From positions 27,585,056-27,649,055 of the forward strand of contig OX940868.1 in NCBI GenBank assembly GCA_954871525.1: a stretch of 64,000 bases of DNA, given 5' to 3'. Numbering within the stretch: position 1 is the stretch's first letter; every line of letters begins with the position of its first letter. The DNA is from Parietaria judaica. Lineage: Eukaryota > Streptophyta > Magnoliopsida > Rosales > Urticaceae. This document shows, piece after piece, positions 24,001 to 37,868 of the stretch. The notes under the pieces are model-generated. The model had not been told where the DNA came from. It searched no databases and worked only from the letters and a program-made list of their open reading frames with translations. Made by a program: the position numbers and the translations under genes.

Positions 24001-26930
24001 TTTTGGTCCCACCTTGACTCCAAAGTCTCACCTTTTTTACACGTGCGAGCTGCTTCGTTACGGCGTTTCTTTGATGGCTCACCCTCACTGACTGGTCGAC
24101 CCGTTGGCTCTGCCACACGATTGGTTGTACAGCGCCGACAGAAACTCGCTTTTGGAACTGTGTGTATATATATACATATATAGAATATTTTATACACGTC
24201 ATTATTTTTTGTACGTAGTAATTATTTCATTAGTGAAAATCTGACTCATAATTCCTACTAAAATACGAGACCAAAGTGTGTGAAATGAATCATATTCTAA
24301 GTCTAACGGACCCATTTGAATTGCATATAAAAATAATATAGGAACACAAGTTTGATATTATCTCTATCTTGTCAATTTATTATGATGCTTACCATTTACT
24401 AATGTATTCAAGCAAGTTGTATCTTATATATAGCATAGTGACTAGTGAGAATATATATACGTGTGTCAATTTTTAACCAAGTTGTAGGTCACTTCTCAAG
24501 AGTTACTAGATTGATCACTAATTTGTAATCAAACATTTTATATATTTTGGGTTGACTTTTTTTTTTTTTTAAATCAAATGTTAATTAAGGTTGGGAGAGT
24601 ATGTAATAGAGCAATAAATAAAAAGATTAAATGAGCAAACGTAGATATAGATGGTTCAACTCGTGAACGAGGTCTTCACTATGATCTTGCGAAAATGTTG
24701 GGAACGAACGTAGAGATAGGTCATCCCAGCTTTAGGCAAACTTCAACCATGAACACTAAAAATTATACTATTTTAGTGGAATTTTAACGCAACGCGAAAA
24801 ATTACAAATATACTATTCACTTAATATTTTAGTAATATTTAATTTATTTATTCAAATTATATCTATTCACTTTATCAATTTACTAATAAAATAAATAAAT
24901 AAAGTTTGATGTTATGGATAGTATACACTAAATTTGGTGTAACAATATTATTACATCCACCTAATTGGTGGGATTTATGGAGTCTCGTTACAGAGATTTT
25001 GGTATAAAAATCACACCATGATGATGATGTTATGAATTTCCATACCAAAATGATGTTATGAAGTTCCATTCGAGAGGACCTTAGGTCAATTTGTAGTTTA
25101 TGAAAAAGGAAAAAGAAAGAGTAAGTCAATTTCTAGTTTATGAAAAAAGGAAAAAGAAAGAGAGAAAAAAAAATATTTTGCGTAAAAGCGCATTTAACTT
25201 ATAGCCGAGGCCCCTCGGGAGACGCCCTACTAATAAAATGGCACATTACCTAGTCGCGTTATTTTTGTCGAGGGTTAAGACTCCTCTTACCTGTAGCCTT
25301 GTAGACCTATGAGGGCAACATGGCTAGCCTTGACGGTGAAAAAATCTTTGGACTATGAAAAATTCTTTTGACTATGGCGCTTACTCTTCGCGTTCAAGTA
25401 AGTGAACGGCCTAATTTTGGGCCGTGTGGGTTCTTTTCTAGATGCCACATGAGCGATAATCGTAAATATTAAAACGCAATATACAATTTGAACTGATCAG
25501 CAACCATACCCCGCAATTAAATCAAAATTTATTGAAGATTAAATATTAAGCCTTACTACATTGATTTTTCTTTTTCATGAAAAACATTTAAAAATGAAGA
25601 TTAGAATATATAAAGTATACATGTATTAATTTTTAATTCAAATTGACTAGTGGATTAGCTTATTCCTTAGAAAATAAAGCCCAAAATACTAAAGATATTC
25701 TAGCTTAATTCCAATGATCGTTAGACTAATGAGAAAGTGTTCCATTTTGGGATGGATATGAATTTATTTTTAGTCAAACACTATAAACTTTAGACTATAC
25801 TATAGCCGAATTCCATTTATGCATATATATATTTGCTTGTATTTCTGGTCAAGTAGGCTTTGCCTCCTTATCCGAAGCCTTTGCATTTTAGGTTATGTTC
25901 ATACTCTAAATTATTGTGTGCTTTTCTAATTATGTTCCTACTACGTGAAAATAAATTAAAATATTTTCTATTTTAATTATATATTACTTACAGTAGTATA
26001 ATACCCAATTTGTCAACTGTCACAACTCATTTTAGTAAAACCTTAAAGTTACCTAAATGAAATTTGTGAGACATTTTTGTCTTCTTTTATATTTCTGTTG
26101 GCGACTGAAAGTGAAACATTTATCAACTGACATTTAATTTTTTTTATTTTTGGTGACAAGATCTTGACTATATAATAATAAAGTACGCGTATATGCATAT
26201 CTATAAATGTGAATAATAATAAATGGTTCCATTTTCGATATTAAGCTCCAATAATTAACCCATTACATGTGGTCTTATCTAGAAATATAGCTTCGATAAC
26301 CCATACGTATATCCGAATATATCTACAACTACATCGTTATCTTTCCGACTATATAATATAAAATATATTTTTATTAATTATTATATTGTATTGATATGTG
26401 TGTGAAATATGTATGTGAATTCGTTGAATATATGGCGCTTATAGTGAGGCGTACAATAGCAGGATAAGCTAGGGAAAGGGATGGAGAAGTGAAGTCAAGT
26501 CAACGCCATATAAACAATGAAAAGTCAACAAACTACGTATGCATAGCTTTAGTTGACCGTCGTTACATTATTAAAATAGAAAATAAGTTACGTAGATTGC
26601 TGCTGAAAGTGGGGACGATTCCTTGGATTTTGAACGTGAACGGAGCTGGAAAACCCTTCAACCTAAGGAATATTAATACACGCACAATATATATATAATA
26701 TTACACATATATATCAATTGATGCAAGGGGTTTGGCTAACTTTCTAGTTACGTGACCTAGATCAAATCAATTATATATGTATATATATATATATATGTTC
26801 GAAGCAATACAAGCAGTCTCAAACTCATTGACCCTTTTTGAATGAAAATGATAATATAATATGCATAAAGAAATAGTTTTTATTCAGAAAAATTATATGA
26901 GTTATTACCAACGTATAAGTATTTACATAA
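21032..26930. other. Intergenic, repeat remnants only
   Basis: A probable decayed element spans about 21235-21716, with an inward-read right end CAGTCGCGGAGCTAGC (a GCGGAGC-type plant transposon end) and GC-richer interior. An (ATT)n run lies at 21591-21617. A direct duplication of about 41 bp lies at 25083-25164. GC-richer islands at 23150-23310, 23985-24160 and 25200-25440 have no protein I recognise. Open frames at 22059-22358 and 23613-23849 lack domains. Confidence 0.45.
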
Positions 26931-26939
26931 TAAATAAAA

Positions 26940-27735
26940 GGGTTAATAGCGGCAATAATGCACAACCTTTGGTCAAGAGGGGTTTTAAGTCCCCAACCTT
27001 TCAAAGTGTGGGAAAAAATACACAACCTTTGTTAAATGTAAAATCCGTTGGTCCTTCCGTTAGGGATGTTAAATTCTGCTGATGTGGCATCGTTAAAGTG
27101 CCAAATGAACTTCCAACTTGTAATATTAATTGTATAATTTAATTAGTAAGAACAAATTAAATCGTATTTTAATTATGATTCAAAAAAAATTAATACTTTA
27201 AATTAAATAAATAAGTTTTACTCCCCCTAAAAATCTAACAGGCTCTTCATTTGAACATGAGTAAATTTTTTGATAAACGACGGATTATTAAACACGACAA
27301 AATTGCAAAGATTACATAACGACGGTTTATTAGAAACGACTAGAATTTTAAAAAAACGACCGATTATTGAAAACAATTGTAATTTAAAAAAATGACATAG
27401 TAAAGATGTGAATAATATTGAAGCACGAGTTCAAAAATAAAAACTACGCGTTAAATAAGTATTGCTCGTTAATTTAAAGTTTTAATTTATTTTTTGAATC
27501 ATGATTAAAATATTTAAATTTATTATTATTAATTAGGTTATGTAATTAATATTACAAATTGGCAATCCATTTGGCAGTTTAACGATGCCACGTCAGCAGA
27601 AGTTAACATCCCTAACGGAAGGACCAACGGATTTTACATTCAACAAAGGTTGTGTATTTTTGCCCACACTTTGAAAGGTTGGGGACCTAAAACCCCTCTT
27701 GACCAAAGGCTGTGCATTATTGCCGCAATTAACCC
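26940..27735. mobile_element. Mutator-type long-TIR MITE, copy 1
   Basis: The 796-bp element begins GGGTTAATAGCGGCAATAAT and ends with its inverse. Terminal inverted repeats extend about 230 bp, including CACAACCTTTGGTCAAGAGG and CTTCCGTTAGGGATGTTAA on both arms. A perfect 9-bp target duplication, TAAATAAAA, lies at 26931-26939 and 27736-27744; nine bases is the Mutator-superfamily size. No transposase. The open frames at 26861-27082 and 27593-27901 are its two arms read in opposite directions. Confidence 0.92.
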
Positions 27736-27744
27736 TAAATAAAA

Positions 27745-28763
27745 TATAGCGGCTTATTACGCTTTTTATTTCATCCCGGTGCAATATCAAATCAAATAAA
27801 GAAAATATGGTGTTTAAAATATTTATATAAATTTCATAATCTGTTAGAACAGTATATAGAAAATGATAAATACGGAAGGCATTTAGAAACCTAGTATCCA
27901 TTTATTTATTTTAGTTGAGAAACAGCAAATAAATAATGAGACAAGTAATGTCGTCTAAAAAATTATGTAGAATAGCCGGGAATGTTGCAGAGTTTCATGG
28001 CCAATATATAGAACATGATTTACAGGTCTTCAATATTTTCAAAATATCGCTTCACATGTTCTCTCAGCTGTCACTGCGTATTATTTTTCATGCTTATACG
28101 CAAACATATTAATTAAATCTTTAGAAGGAGTAGAATATTTAGATAATAATAATGGGAAAACGACAATCGTGAAACTTATCCACTTAGCCTATGACACGTC
28201 ATTGAGAGAGTACTCTCTTGCGAACGGGCATTTGGTTTCATGCTCAATGGGCCCAAAGATAGCATGTGTTACATTTTACCACATATCTCATATTAAATGA
28301 AATAAAAATATATCATAAAAACATATTTATGTTAATAACCTAAAGCTAAAACATGCATGTGTATTTGTTGTCATCTTCAAAATTCAAAGAGTGCATCTGT
28401 TAAATAATTTAGAAATGAGAGAGTTTGACTTTTATTTTCAAAATTAAGATGCTAGCTTCAAGCATACCCAAAATTCTAGGGATATGATACTAATTTTGTT
28501 TGATTAATAAATTAATTTTGAGCGAATATTGGGTGATTAAGAATCTCGTTTGCGTAATTTGCAGTATTTTGATATATTTTTTTTAATCAAAAGAGCTGTT
28601 TTTGCTTAAATTTCTTGACAAGCTACATAAGATTACAACTAAATCTCAAATGATTATTTTATATCTATTAAAATTTATCATCTAGTTTTCCGTTGCAATA
28701 TATTTACGCGCTATTAATCAACTTTTTTTAATCGAGTCGTAGAATATATATTATTTAAATTTA
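27745..28763. other. Spacer between two MITE copies
   Basis: AT-rich, nothing recognised. Confidence 0.5.
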
Positions 28764-29547
28764 GGGTTAATTGCGGCAATAGTGCACAACCTTTGGTCAA
28801 GAGGGGTTTTAGGACCCCAACCTTTTAAAGTATGAGAAAAAATACACAACCTTTGTTAAATGTAAAATCCGTTCGTCCTTCCGTTAGGGATGTTAAATTC
28901 TGCTGATGTGGCATCGTTAAACTGCCAAATGGACTGCCAACTTGTAATATTAATTGTATAATTTAATTAATAAGAATAAATTAAATCATATTTTAATTAT
29001 GATTAAAAAAAATTAATACTTTAAATTAAATAAATAATTTTTACTCCCCCTAAAAAACTAACAGGCTCTTCGTCAAACATGAATAAAAATTTGACGGATT
29101 ATTAAACACGAAAAATTTTGCAAAGATTACATAACGATGTTTATTAGAAACGACTAAAATTTTGAAAAAAACGACCGATTATTAAAAACAACTGTAATTT
29201 AAAAAACAACATAGTAAATATGTGAATAATATTGAAGCACGAGTTCAAAAATAAGAACTACGCGTTAAATAAGTATTGCTGGATAATTTAAGTTTTAATT
29301 TATTTTTTGAATCATAATTAAAAAAATTAATTTATTCTTATTAATTAGGTTATGTAATTAATATTACAAATTGGCAATCCATTTGGCAGTTTCACGATGC
29401 CACATCAGCAGAAGTTAACATCCCTAACGGAAGGACCAACGGATTTTACATTCAAGACACGTTGTGTATTTCTTCCCACACTTTGAAAGATTGGGGACCT
29501 AAAACACCTCTTGACCAAAAGTTGTGTATTATTTCCGCAATTAACCC
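28764..29547. mobile_element. Mutator-type long-TIR MITE, copy 2
   Basis: The 784-bp copy closely resembles 26940-27735 along its whole length and has the same orientation. Ends are GGGTTAATTGCGGCAATAG and its inverse. Flanking 9-mers are TTAAATTTA (28755-28763) and TTAAAGTTA (29548-29556), one mismatch. The flanks differ from those of copy 1, so this is a separate insertion and not a segmental duplication. Confidence 0.9.
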
Positions 29548-29556
29548 TTAAAGTTA

Positions 29557-32500
29557 CGTAAGAATTAGTGCTCATTTTTTTATATATTGCAACTTCAACT
29601 TTTCATAATGAACTAATGAAGGCGACGTGATATGATTTACAAGCAGGATCTTTTTTTATTTTTTATATCAGGACTTTTCTTTCAATGTATGTGTCATGTG
29701 TATATATATATATATATTCATATACATATCGTGATAACTGATAATAACAATTAAAAAAGTTTGGAGTTCAATTTTCCAATTTTTATCTCAAACGGTAACG
29801 GCACATAGCAAAGATGAAGCTAAACTTGTATTTTGATTTTTCTCTACCATTCAAACATTTTATTTGAGATATAAATACTCACATATTACTAAAAACATGA
29901 TTTATATTCTTAAACTTTTCTTTTGGCACAAATTTTCAACGATATTTTTTTTTATGTAAGTAATTAACTTTTTTCGTTAACTCTCTACTGTGAATTTCAC
30001 GCAATCATGTAATTTTTTTTCCATTTTTTCGCTCATTTTGACCATAAGTGCTAATCAAGAGTAAAATAACACATAGTGATAATTTATTCAAAATGCATTA
30101 AAAACTGAAAAAGGAGCGAAAAACGGATAATTCAAACTTCGTGGAACTTCACCGGCAACTTTTTTTTGTAAAAAAAAAAAAAAAAAAACTTAATTATTTA
30201 CATTGAAATTTTTAATATCATTGCGAATTTGTGCATACATGATGAAGAGAATTAAAACTATACATATATTTTTTTTCGTAACATGTAGATATTTTTCTAA
30301 TTGACCAAGTATAGCCCCCTTAACTTGAAAATTTTATATATCATAACAATGGTTGAACTCAGATCATGGATGCAATGAGGCTCCATTTTAGCAAGACTTC
30401 TTGCTCGTTCAAAGGAGTGTCTAGTCGGCCAGGATCCCCGCAAGTCACAAAGCCTGACTTGTCACTATTTTTCTCTATTTTGGCATGTTGTCGTGTCGTC
30501 CATTCATTCTCGTAGCGAGAGAGGAAAGGCAGAGAGAGACGCGAGTTATTATAGTACGTGGCATGTGTTTTCTTTGATGTGTGCGAAGGGCAAGTCCGGT
30601 CTGAGGGCGGCTGAGGTTGCTCTGGCAGGTGCGGACGGACCACCGAGGGGCATTCCTCGGTCGAAGGCCTCAACTCGGGGCTTGTGTTGATTGCATTGGA
30701 ATTTGAGACAGGAAGACTATATACAAAATATATGATTGTCTACTATCCTTAATGATCTGCAAGTATCCGATCAAGGGCTAACAACATCAACCACTTCTCT
30801 TTCATCCATATTAAATTCTTGGATCGACTTGGTTCATATCATCTATATATGTATATGATTGTCGTCTGTCACACGATCAGAGTCACTATAAAATCCGTGA
30901 ATTAACAGTATATAAACTATTTTGTGAAACTCACAACTCCAGATTTTACTAATACTGAATTTTTCTTTTTTTCGTTTCCATTTTATATATAGAAGAACAC
31001 AATGGATCAATGCAACATAATTACTAGTTATGGGATTTTTTTTTTATTTTTTTTTTATTTTGAACCTGAAATAAGCCAATGGATCAATGCCACACATTGA
31101 TTAATGTGCACTGATTACAATATTAATTTTGAACTCTACATTTTCATATATCTCCAATTATTTCAGTAAAGTGGTCCATATAATCGTTTGTAGTTGTCTC
31201 AGATATTAAATACAATTCACGACCTTGTCGCCGTACCTGTTATAAAATCATTTAAATTACAAAGGACCCGCTTCTTTATTGATTAAAGACTGAGTCAATT
31301 CATTAAAAACCTATTTAATTTGGACTCGTTGGTGAGTTTTTAGACCTTCACTGTTAACATAAGATTTTCTTCATACAATAAAAATAACACAAGAATCTAA
31401 TACCAATAAAATAAATATGAAAACCAATATATAATCTTTCGATACGCAATGACATGCAAAGACAGGTCAACAAGCTGTTAGGTCATACATAGAAACTCCC
31501 ATCAAAGCTCTCCTAGTTGTCCCATTTTTAATTTAACAAGTTGGTTATTATTTTACATATAGTTGGGTATAAATATATATGCGTGTTTTCTTAGAGCGTA
31601 GATTGAATTGTTCTAGACAATCATAATAATTCATAGGCCCGAGAGGAGAAATTATTAGAAGACTTAAGACTCAATGAAATACAATTAAGTCAAGCAACGG
31701 AGACCAATTAAATACATGTGAGGAAATAAGAAAGTTAATGTGGAAAATATTAAAAAAGAAGAGGACCATATATATATTCAGATTCTAATGAAGATGACAG
31801 ACCATGAGTTTGAAAGTTGTATCGTCATTATGATCCAACTGCATTACACACCTACAGGCTACACCAACCACACTCCACTAGACTAAAAACAGAGATTTTA
31901 TACTTTTTAGATGTATATAATATATTATACATTATATAGTTTATAACTTTATATATGTATATTATATAATTATGCACTTTCCTTTCACATGTTTTGGCTG
32001 GTTGTGGTGGGTCTTGTGTTTGGGACAGAAATGATCACAGATTTCGTGATAGTTTCTTTCCATGTAATTTCGTCGTAGTTCATCAGCAAATAATTAGTAA
32101 AACTCTTAATATACTTGGGTTATATTTATAATATGTTTAAGTTCTCTTTGCGAGGCTATATATGAAAACATTAATGTTCGACGTGAGAAAATATATATGT
32201 AGAGAAAAGTGTGGTGATGAAAAATCCTCGACATAATTGTTTTGTGATAGATATATATAGTAAAGTATTAATGAACCGTATTTCCGTGTTCCGTTTTGAC
32301 AAAATAAAAATCCAGGTGCCCGGCCCGCTTACACCCCTTTTGATATATACGATATCATTACGTTGTAGCACGAAAAGCATCCATCATTGGTAAATGTGGG
32401 TTGATTCCGTACTTCATTTTATTGAACTATTGGCCCAATTTAAAAGTTTATACACAACATCAGCCCATTACTATCTTTTTTCAAAAACATCAATACTGTG

Positions 32501-32995
32501 GAATACTAATTATATATCTGGCCAATAAGTATAAAGACATTATATAAACGGAGTACAAATACTAGTTTCCGGTGAACTTAGAGATTGCACGTCGGTTTTC
32601 TTAAAACATCGTGCAAATATGACATTTTCAACGGCTGAACTTGAATGACACTTTTCATTAATCGAAGTGCAAACATTGAGTTCATTGCGAGAATCTTTCT
32701 GTATTTTGAGTTTATATGATGGTCATAAAGAAATTGACTTGCAAATTTCTAATAAATTCTCATTTTCACGGTCCTTTCATTATGTTGTTTGGTTAATGTC
32801 ATTTTGTTTTTTTTTTCTTCTTCTATCTTCTTCTCTTGTACACCTTTACTTTTCTATTACATTTTTCTTCTCCGAATTGCAGTGACGGAAACGGCTGTGT
32901 CTTTGTGGACTAGACCCATTGCTCCCGCAATAGGGTTTTAGTTATTTGCTCTACTTCCAACATTTAGGCCTTCAATAGCATAAGGACTTTCATTA

Positions 32996-33033
<38 letters not shown>

Positions 33034-33959
33034 ACATATAAGGACTTATTTATAACAAATCAATTGAGGCCATCAATCAATGCCCTTGCGACCCATCGAT
33101 GATCTACGACTAATCGAGACTGCGACGGAGAGACAACAACAGTGTAGTGGCGGAGAAAGAGACCAGCAAGAAAGGATTTGTTGGGGCTTGTTGTTAAGCT
33201 TTTAACCTTTCAAATGCACCTTTTGGAATTCTATGTTACTCTTTGGCAGCATCATGGTGAACTCTAACTTTGATAGCAATAGTGAACTGTAACTTTGATA
33301 GCATAGTGCGGTGTCACTTGTGAGTTTTTCATTTTTAATAGCAATTTGTCTTCATATACTATTTGTCTTCACTATATGTTATGTATACATCGCTAGAGGT
33401 TTTATCTGCTATCTATATATATATATAACATAGAGGTGTTATCTGGAAAATCTTTGGGCACGGCGCACAGAGCAAAAATGAATAACATGTTAAATATACA
33501 TTGTAGAGGCGTTATAATTTAAAAAGTTATCTTTTGAACTTGTAAAATTTAATAAGTCACTCGTGTTAAAAAATCTAACCTTTTCGATTAAATATATTAT
33601 TTATATTAACTATCTTTTATGACATGTAAAAAAGAATGAGAAGCAAATAAATGAAATAAAAAAACCTCCAATACTTATTTCTAGTTAAAATCTCGTGATT
33701 AAAACGCAGACCTACAATCTTCTTCACTTCTTCTTAGATTTTATGACCACTTCATTGGTAAGATCCAACAGACTTTCTGAAAATGTCATACTATATCAAT
33801 ACATATTAATTAATATCTCATTCAATTATTTTACTCTAATAGGTTGATTTTATAAAATTATTTTCCAAATTGTTGATTTAAAAAACAAATTTCCATTTAG
33901 AATTTATAAATTCAAATTTCATGAAAATTACCCTTTAAACATTAAACAATTTTTAACTT
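29557..33959. other. Intergenic, no gene recognised
   Basis: AT-rich DNA with an (AT)n microsatellite at about 32997-33027. A GC-richer island at about 30380-30690 carries open frames on both strands (104 and 65 codons) without known domains. Confidence 0.45.
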
Positions 33960-33964
33960 TACAC

Positions 33965-34112
33965 TGTAGAAATCAAGGAGAGGGAGAAACTCAAGAACTC
34001 TGTTATTGAAGCATTGAGTCTTTAAGGTTACAAGAAAGCTTTTGTATAAAGCTAACATAACAAAAGAGAATGACTAAACTACCCTTGACAATAATAATAA
34101 TATATGCTAATA
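33965..34112 (-). repeat. 3' LTR of the Copia element
   Basis: Identical to 37869-38016. Preceded on the coding strand by a G-rich polypurine tract (34113-34119). Confidence 0.95.
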
Positions 34113-34125
34113 TCCCCCCGCAAAC

Positions 34126-35334
34126 TCACGATGCTACAGCGAGAAACATCGAGAGTTTGTCAGATAAAAAACGAAAACGCTTGGTGGGGTGAGCTTTCGT
34201 GAACAAGTCAGCAATCTGGTGAATGGAAGAAACAAATGGTAACGTGATTGTCCCAGTCTGAAGATGGTGGCGAAAAACGTGACAATCAATCTCAATGTGC
34301 TTGGTCCGCTCATGGAAAACTGAATTGCGCGCAATTTGAATCGCACTCTGATTATCACAGTGCAATGGTGTAGGTTGGGAAAGGCTAACACCCATGTCAG
34401 AGAGTAACCACCGCAACCAAACAATCTCACAAGTGGTCGAGGCCATAGCACGATACTCAGCTTCTGTAGACGATCGAGAAATGACATCTTGTTTCTTACT
34501 CTTCCAAGAGATGAGAGAATCACCAAGAAAAACACAGAATCCAGTAGTTGACTTGCGATCCGTGGGATCACCAGCCCAATCAGCGTCAGAATAAGCACGC
34601 AGCTCTAAAGATGAGGAAGATGGAAACAAGAGACTCTGAAACTGAGTGCCTCGAAGGTACCTGAGAATACGTAGAACAACAGCCCAATGAACTGTAGTAG
34701 GAGCAGTGACAAACTGGCTAACTACGTGAACGGCATGTGCAATATCTGGGCGTGTAACAGTGAGGTAAACCAAACTTCCTACAACTGTACGATACAGGCT
34801 AGGGTCAGACAAAGAAGTACCATCAGACGGAGAATATCGAGCGTTGGTCTCAAGGGGAGTATCAACAGTCTTGTTGTCAGTGAGACGCGCGCGCTCAAAT
34901 AAATCAGCTATATACTTGGACTGCGATAATAGATAGCCTTTTGGTGAAGTAGTAACCTCAATACCAAGAAAATATCGTAGCAAGCCCAAGTCTTTCATAG
35001 CGAAACAATGAGCCAGCTCACACTTCAAAGATTTAATCCCATCACAATCATCACCAATAATAATCATGTCATCAACATACAAGGATAAGATAATACGGCC
35101 TACACTCGTGCGTTTGACAAAGAGAGCCGAATCATGATGGCTAGGATGAAAACCAAGCGAAGTGATTACAAGGGAGAACTTCTCGAACCATGCACGGGGG
35201 GCTTGTTTGAGGCCATAAAGTGATTTTCGTAGTTTACAGACGTGACCGGGTGTGTGTGCAATACCTGGAGGAGGTGTCATGTAAACTTCTTCATGAAGAT
35301 CACCATACAAGAAGGCATTCTTGACATCCATCTA
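34126..35334 (-). pseudogene. Copia reverse transcriptase/RNase H segment
   Basis: A continuous 401-codon frame carries RT marks DVKNAFLYGDL and SLYGLKQAPRAW, the catalytic YVDD (in LYVDDMIIIGDD), then RNase H marks SDADWAGD, DRKSTTGF and SRSSTEAEYRA. It follows the integrase segment in the same frame, separated only by a TAG stop at 35332-35334 where the family normally has a sense codon. Its own ATG at 35331 is just the conserved internal Met, so the segment would not be made as part of a polyprotein without readthrough. Confidence 0.92.
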
Positions 35335-37125
35335 AAATATGCTCCACTGACAGGCAGAAGCAACAACAATAAGAGTACGAATAGTCGTCATCTTTGCAAC
35401 GGGTGCAAAAGTTTTTTCATAGTCCATGCCGTACTGTTGGGAATAGCCTTTGGCAACAAGTTGAGCCTTATACCGTTCAACAGTTCCATCAGATTTTGTT
35501 TTGATCTTGTAAACCCAACGAGAGCCAATTGTGCGTTTTCCAGATGGTAAAGGCACCAAATCCCATATGTGAGTCGGATGTAAAGCAACAAGCTCCTCAG
35601 CCATAGCATGCTGCCAAAGTGGATCAACAACAGCCTCTCGAAAAGACGTAGGCTCAGATAGACCATGAATGGAGGTGATGAAGGAGGCAAATGATGTTGA
35701 ATAGGAAGAATAAGCAAAATCGGGAAGTTTGGTGGACTTACGCACTCTTGTAGATTGGCGGGGAGGTGGATGATCCGCATGCTCAAGGGGCGGATGATCC
35801 GCAATCGCTGGAGGAGTCGGTGGATCATGAGCTAAAGAGTCGGACTGTGTAACTGGAGCATCGTCGCTGTCAATATCAAAAAGATCAATGCGAACGAGAT
35901 CTGATTGTGTCATATGATGTGAACTAGTAGGGACAGAGAAGAATGGGATATGCTCCAAGAAAAATACATGGCGAGAGACATATAATTTCTGAGCAACAGG
36001 ATCAAAACAACGGTATCCCTTTTGACCACTACCATAGCCCAGAAAGACACACAATGCTGATTTCGAAGTCAGTTTAGTACGCTCGACGTGAGGTCGAAGA
36101 ACAAAGCAGGTACAACCAAAGACACGCAACGATGAATAATCAGGCTTATTCCCCAGTAATTTTTCAAAAGGAGATAAACCTGCATTATGGGAAGTTGGGA
36201 TTCTATTGATCACATGAGCAGCTGTAAGAATGGCTTCCCCCAAAAAAACACTAGGAACCTCGGCAGACAATAAGAACGAACGAGCAGTTTCGACCAGATG
36301 ACGGTGTTTCCTTTCAGCAACACCATTTTGCTGAGGGGTGTCTGTACATGAAGTTTGACGAATAGTCCCATCAGAAGCAAGTAATTGAGAGAAATCGGTC
36401 GAAGTGTATTCACCCCCCAAGTCGCAGCGAAAACACTTAATGACGGCACCATGTTGAGTTTTAACGAGAGCTTTGAATTCATTGAAGATGCCAAGAAAGT
36501 CCGATCTGCGTTTCATAAGATAAACCCAAGTGTAGCGCGTAAAATCATCAATAAAGGAGACATAATATCGAGAACCCCCTTTTGTGGAAACAGGGGCAGG
36601 TCCCCACACATCAGAATGCACAAGATCGAAAGGAGCAATAGATGATGAAACACTTATGTAAAAAGGTAGCGCTGAAAACTTTGCTAGTTTGCATCCACAA
36701 CAATCTGAAATATCATGAAAGTTTAACTGCCCAAGAGCTCCTGTAGAAGCTAAGTACTTCAAACCAGACGCGGAAACATGTCCCAAACGAGAATGCCACA
36801 AATAAAAGTCAGAAGAAGAACGACTTAAACGAAAGCTGGAAAGATCCACACTGGAAGCTGCAACATCTGGCACTTTAAGTTCGTCCAAAACATAGAGTTT
36901 CCCTTGCCGATGACCTGTCCCAATCACTTTCTTAGACTGCGGGTCGTAAACACAACAACCAGCAGTAGAGAAACAAACTAATGAGCCACTGGAGTCACAC
37001 ACTTGACCGACCGATGCAAGATTAAGAGTAAGATTCGGAACATAGTAAACATCGGAAAGAGACAAATGAGGAGTAACAACAGAACCAATACCTTCCGATG
37101 GCATAGGACTACCATCAGCGGTCAT
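35332..37125 (-). pseudogene. Copia integrase and RT N-terminal segment
   Basis: The 597-codon frame holds the GAG-pre-integrase zinc-binding stretch (LWHSRLGHVS ... CCGCKLAK), the integrase core (DLVHSDVWGP, FIDDFTRYTWVY, and QQNGVAERKHRH with the catalytic Glu), then a proline-rich linker and the start of the RT domain (RWVYKIKTKSDGTVERYKA, APVAKMTTIRTL). It ends at the TAG at 35332. The upstream protease lies in another frame. Confidence 0.92.
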
Positions 37126-37457
37126 AATAGATATAGATGAATCAGGGATACATAATCGAATGATGCCAGGTTAGGAGACATATGTTGAGTAGCCCCAGAA
37201 TCTAAGATCCAGGTGGGTGAACATTTACTCGACGAACCAAAATTATTGGACAAAGACAAACCAACATGAGGAGCAACGAACAAGGCACGCAATTGCAATT
37301 GATTCTTTGGCTTACAACTCCGAACACTACGCCTTCCAACGATCCTTTTGCGCTTCATAAGACTGCTAGAAAGATTGCTCCATATCCGATTCCTGCTTAG
37401 AAAACGCTTCGCATCAAAACTCCAATATGATCCATCCAAGTGAACATTGCAAGCCAT
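37122..37457 (-). pseudogene. Copia gag stub fused to protease
   Basis: The frame opens with the typical gag start (MACNVHLDGS, then WSFDAKRFLSRNRIW), jumps after about 26 residues to gag C-terminal/protease sequence, and reaches the aspartic protease motif WILDSGATQHMSPN (DSG at residues 86-88). The nucleocapsid zinc knuckle and most of the capsid domain are absent, so gag carries a large internal deletion. Near 37130-37150 the protease frame gives way to the -1 neighbouring integrase frame, a frameshift. Confidence 0.8.
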
Positions 37458-37868
37458 GGTTGAAACACAATGAAATCCAAAGCCAAAACACTTAAGAAAT
37501 CAAAGAAACTCTTTCTAATTTACCCTCTGGTTTCTGCTCGTCAGACAAACTTAGAAATATCAAAATCTCATCTCCACCGTTCAAAACACGCCTCTGTGTG
37601 TTGCTAACAATCTGCCAAAGTTTCAACACGATACAATGGTGAACGAGAGTGCAAATGCAATTTTCCCAAGTGCCGTCGTTGCAGTCCGAGAATCGCGAAT
37701 TTTGTTTCTCACCCAAACAAAACTCAAATCTCAAGAACCCTAAAATCGAAAAAACCCCAACAAGAACCTTCAAATGAAATCTCCCAAACACGAAGATTAA
37801 TGATAACGAGCAGATTATACCCAAGCGGAAGCATTCAACGAAAAATCATGATTGTAGCTCTGATACCA

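Noticed and set aside
27593..27901. 102-codon minus frame with a C-terminal match to the frame at 26861-27082
   Set aside because: The matching part is the inverted arm of the MITE, not a protein family.
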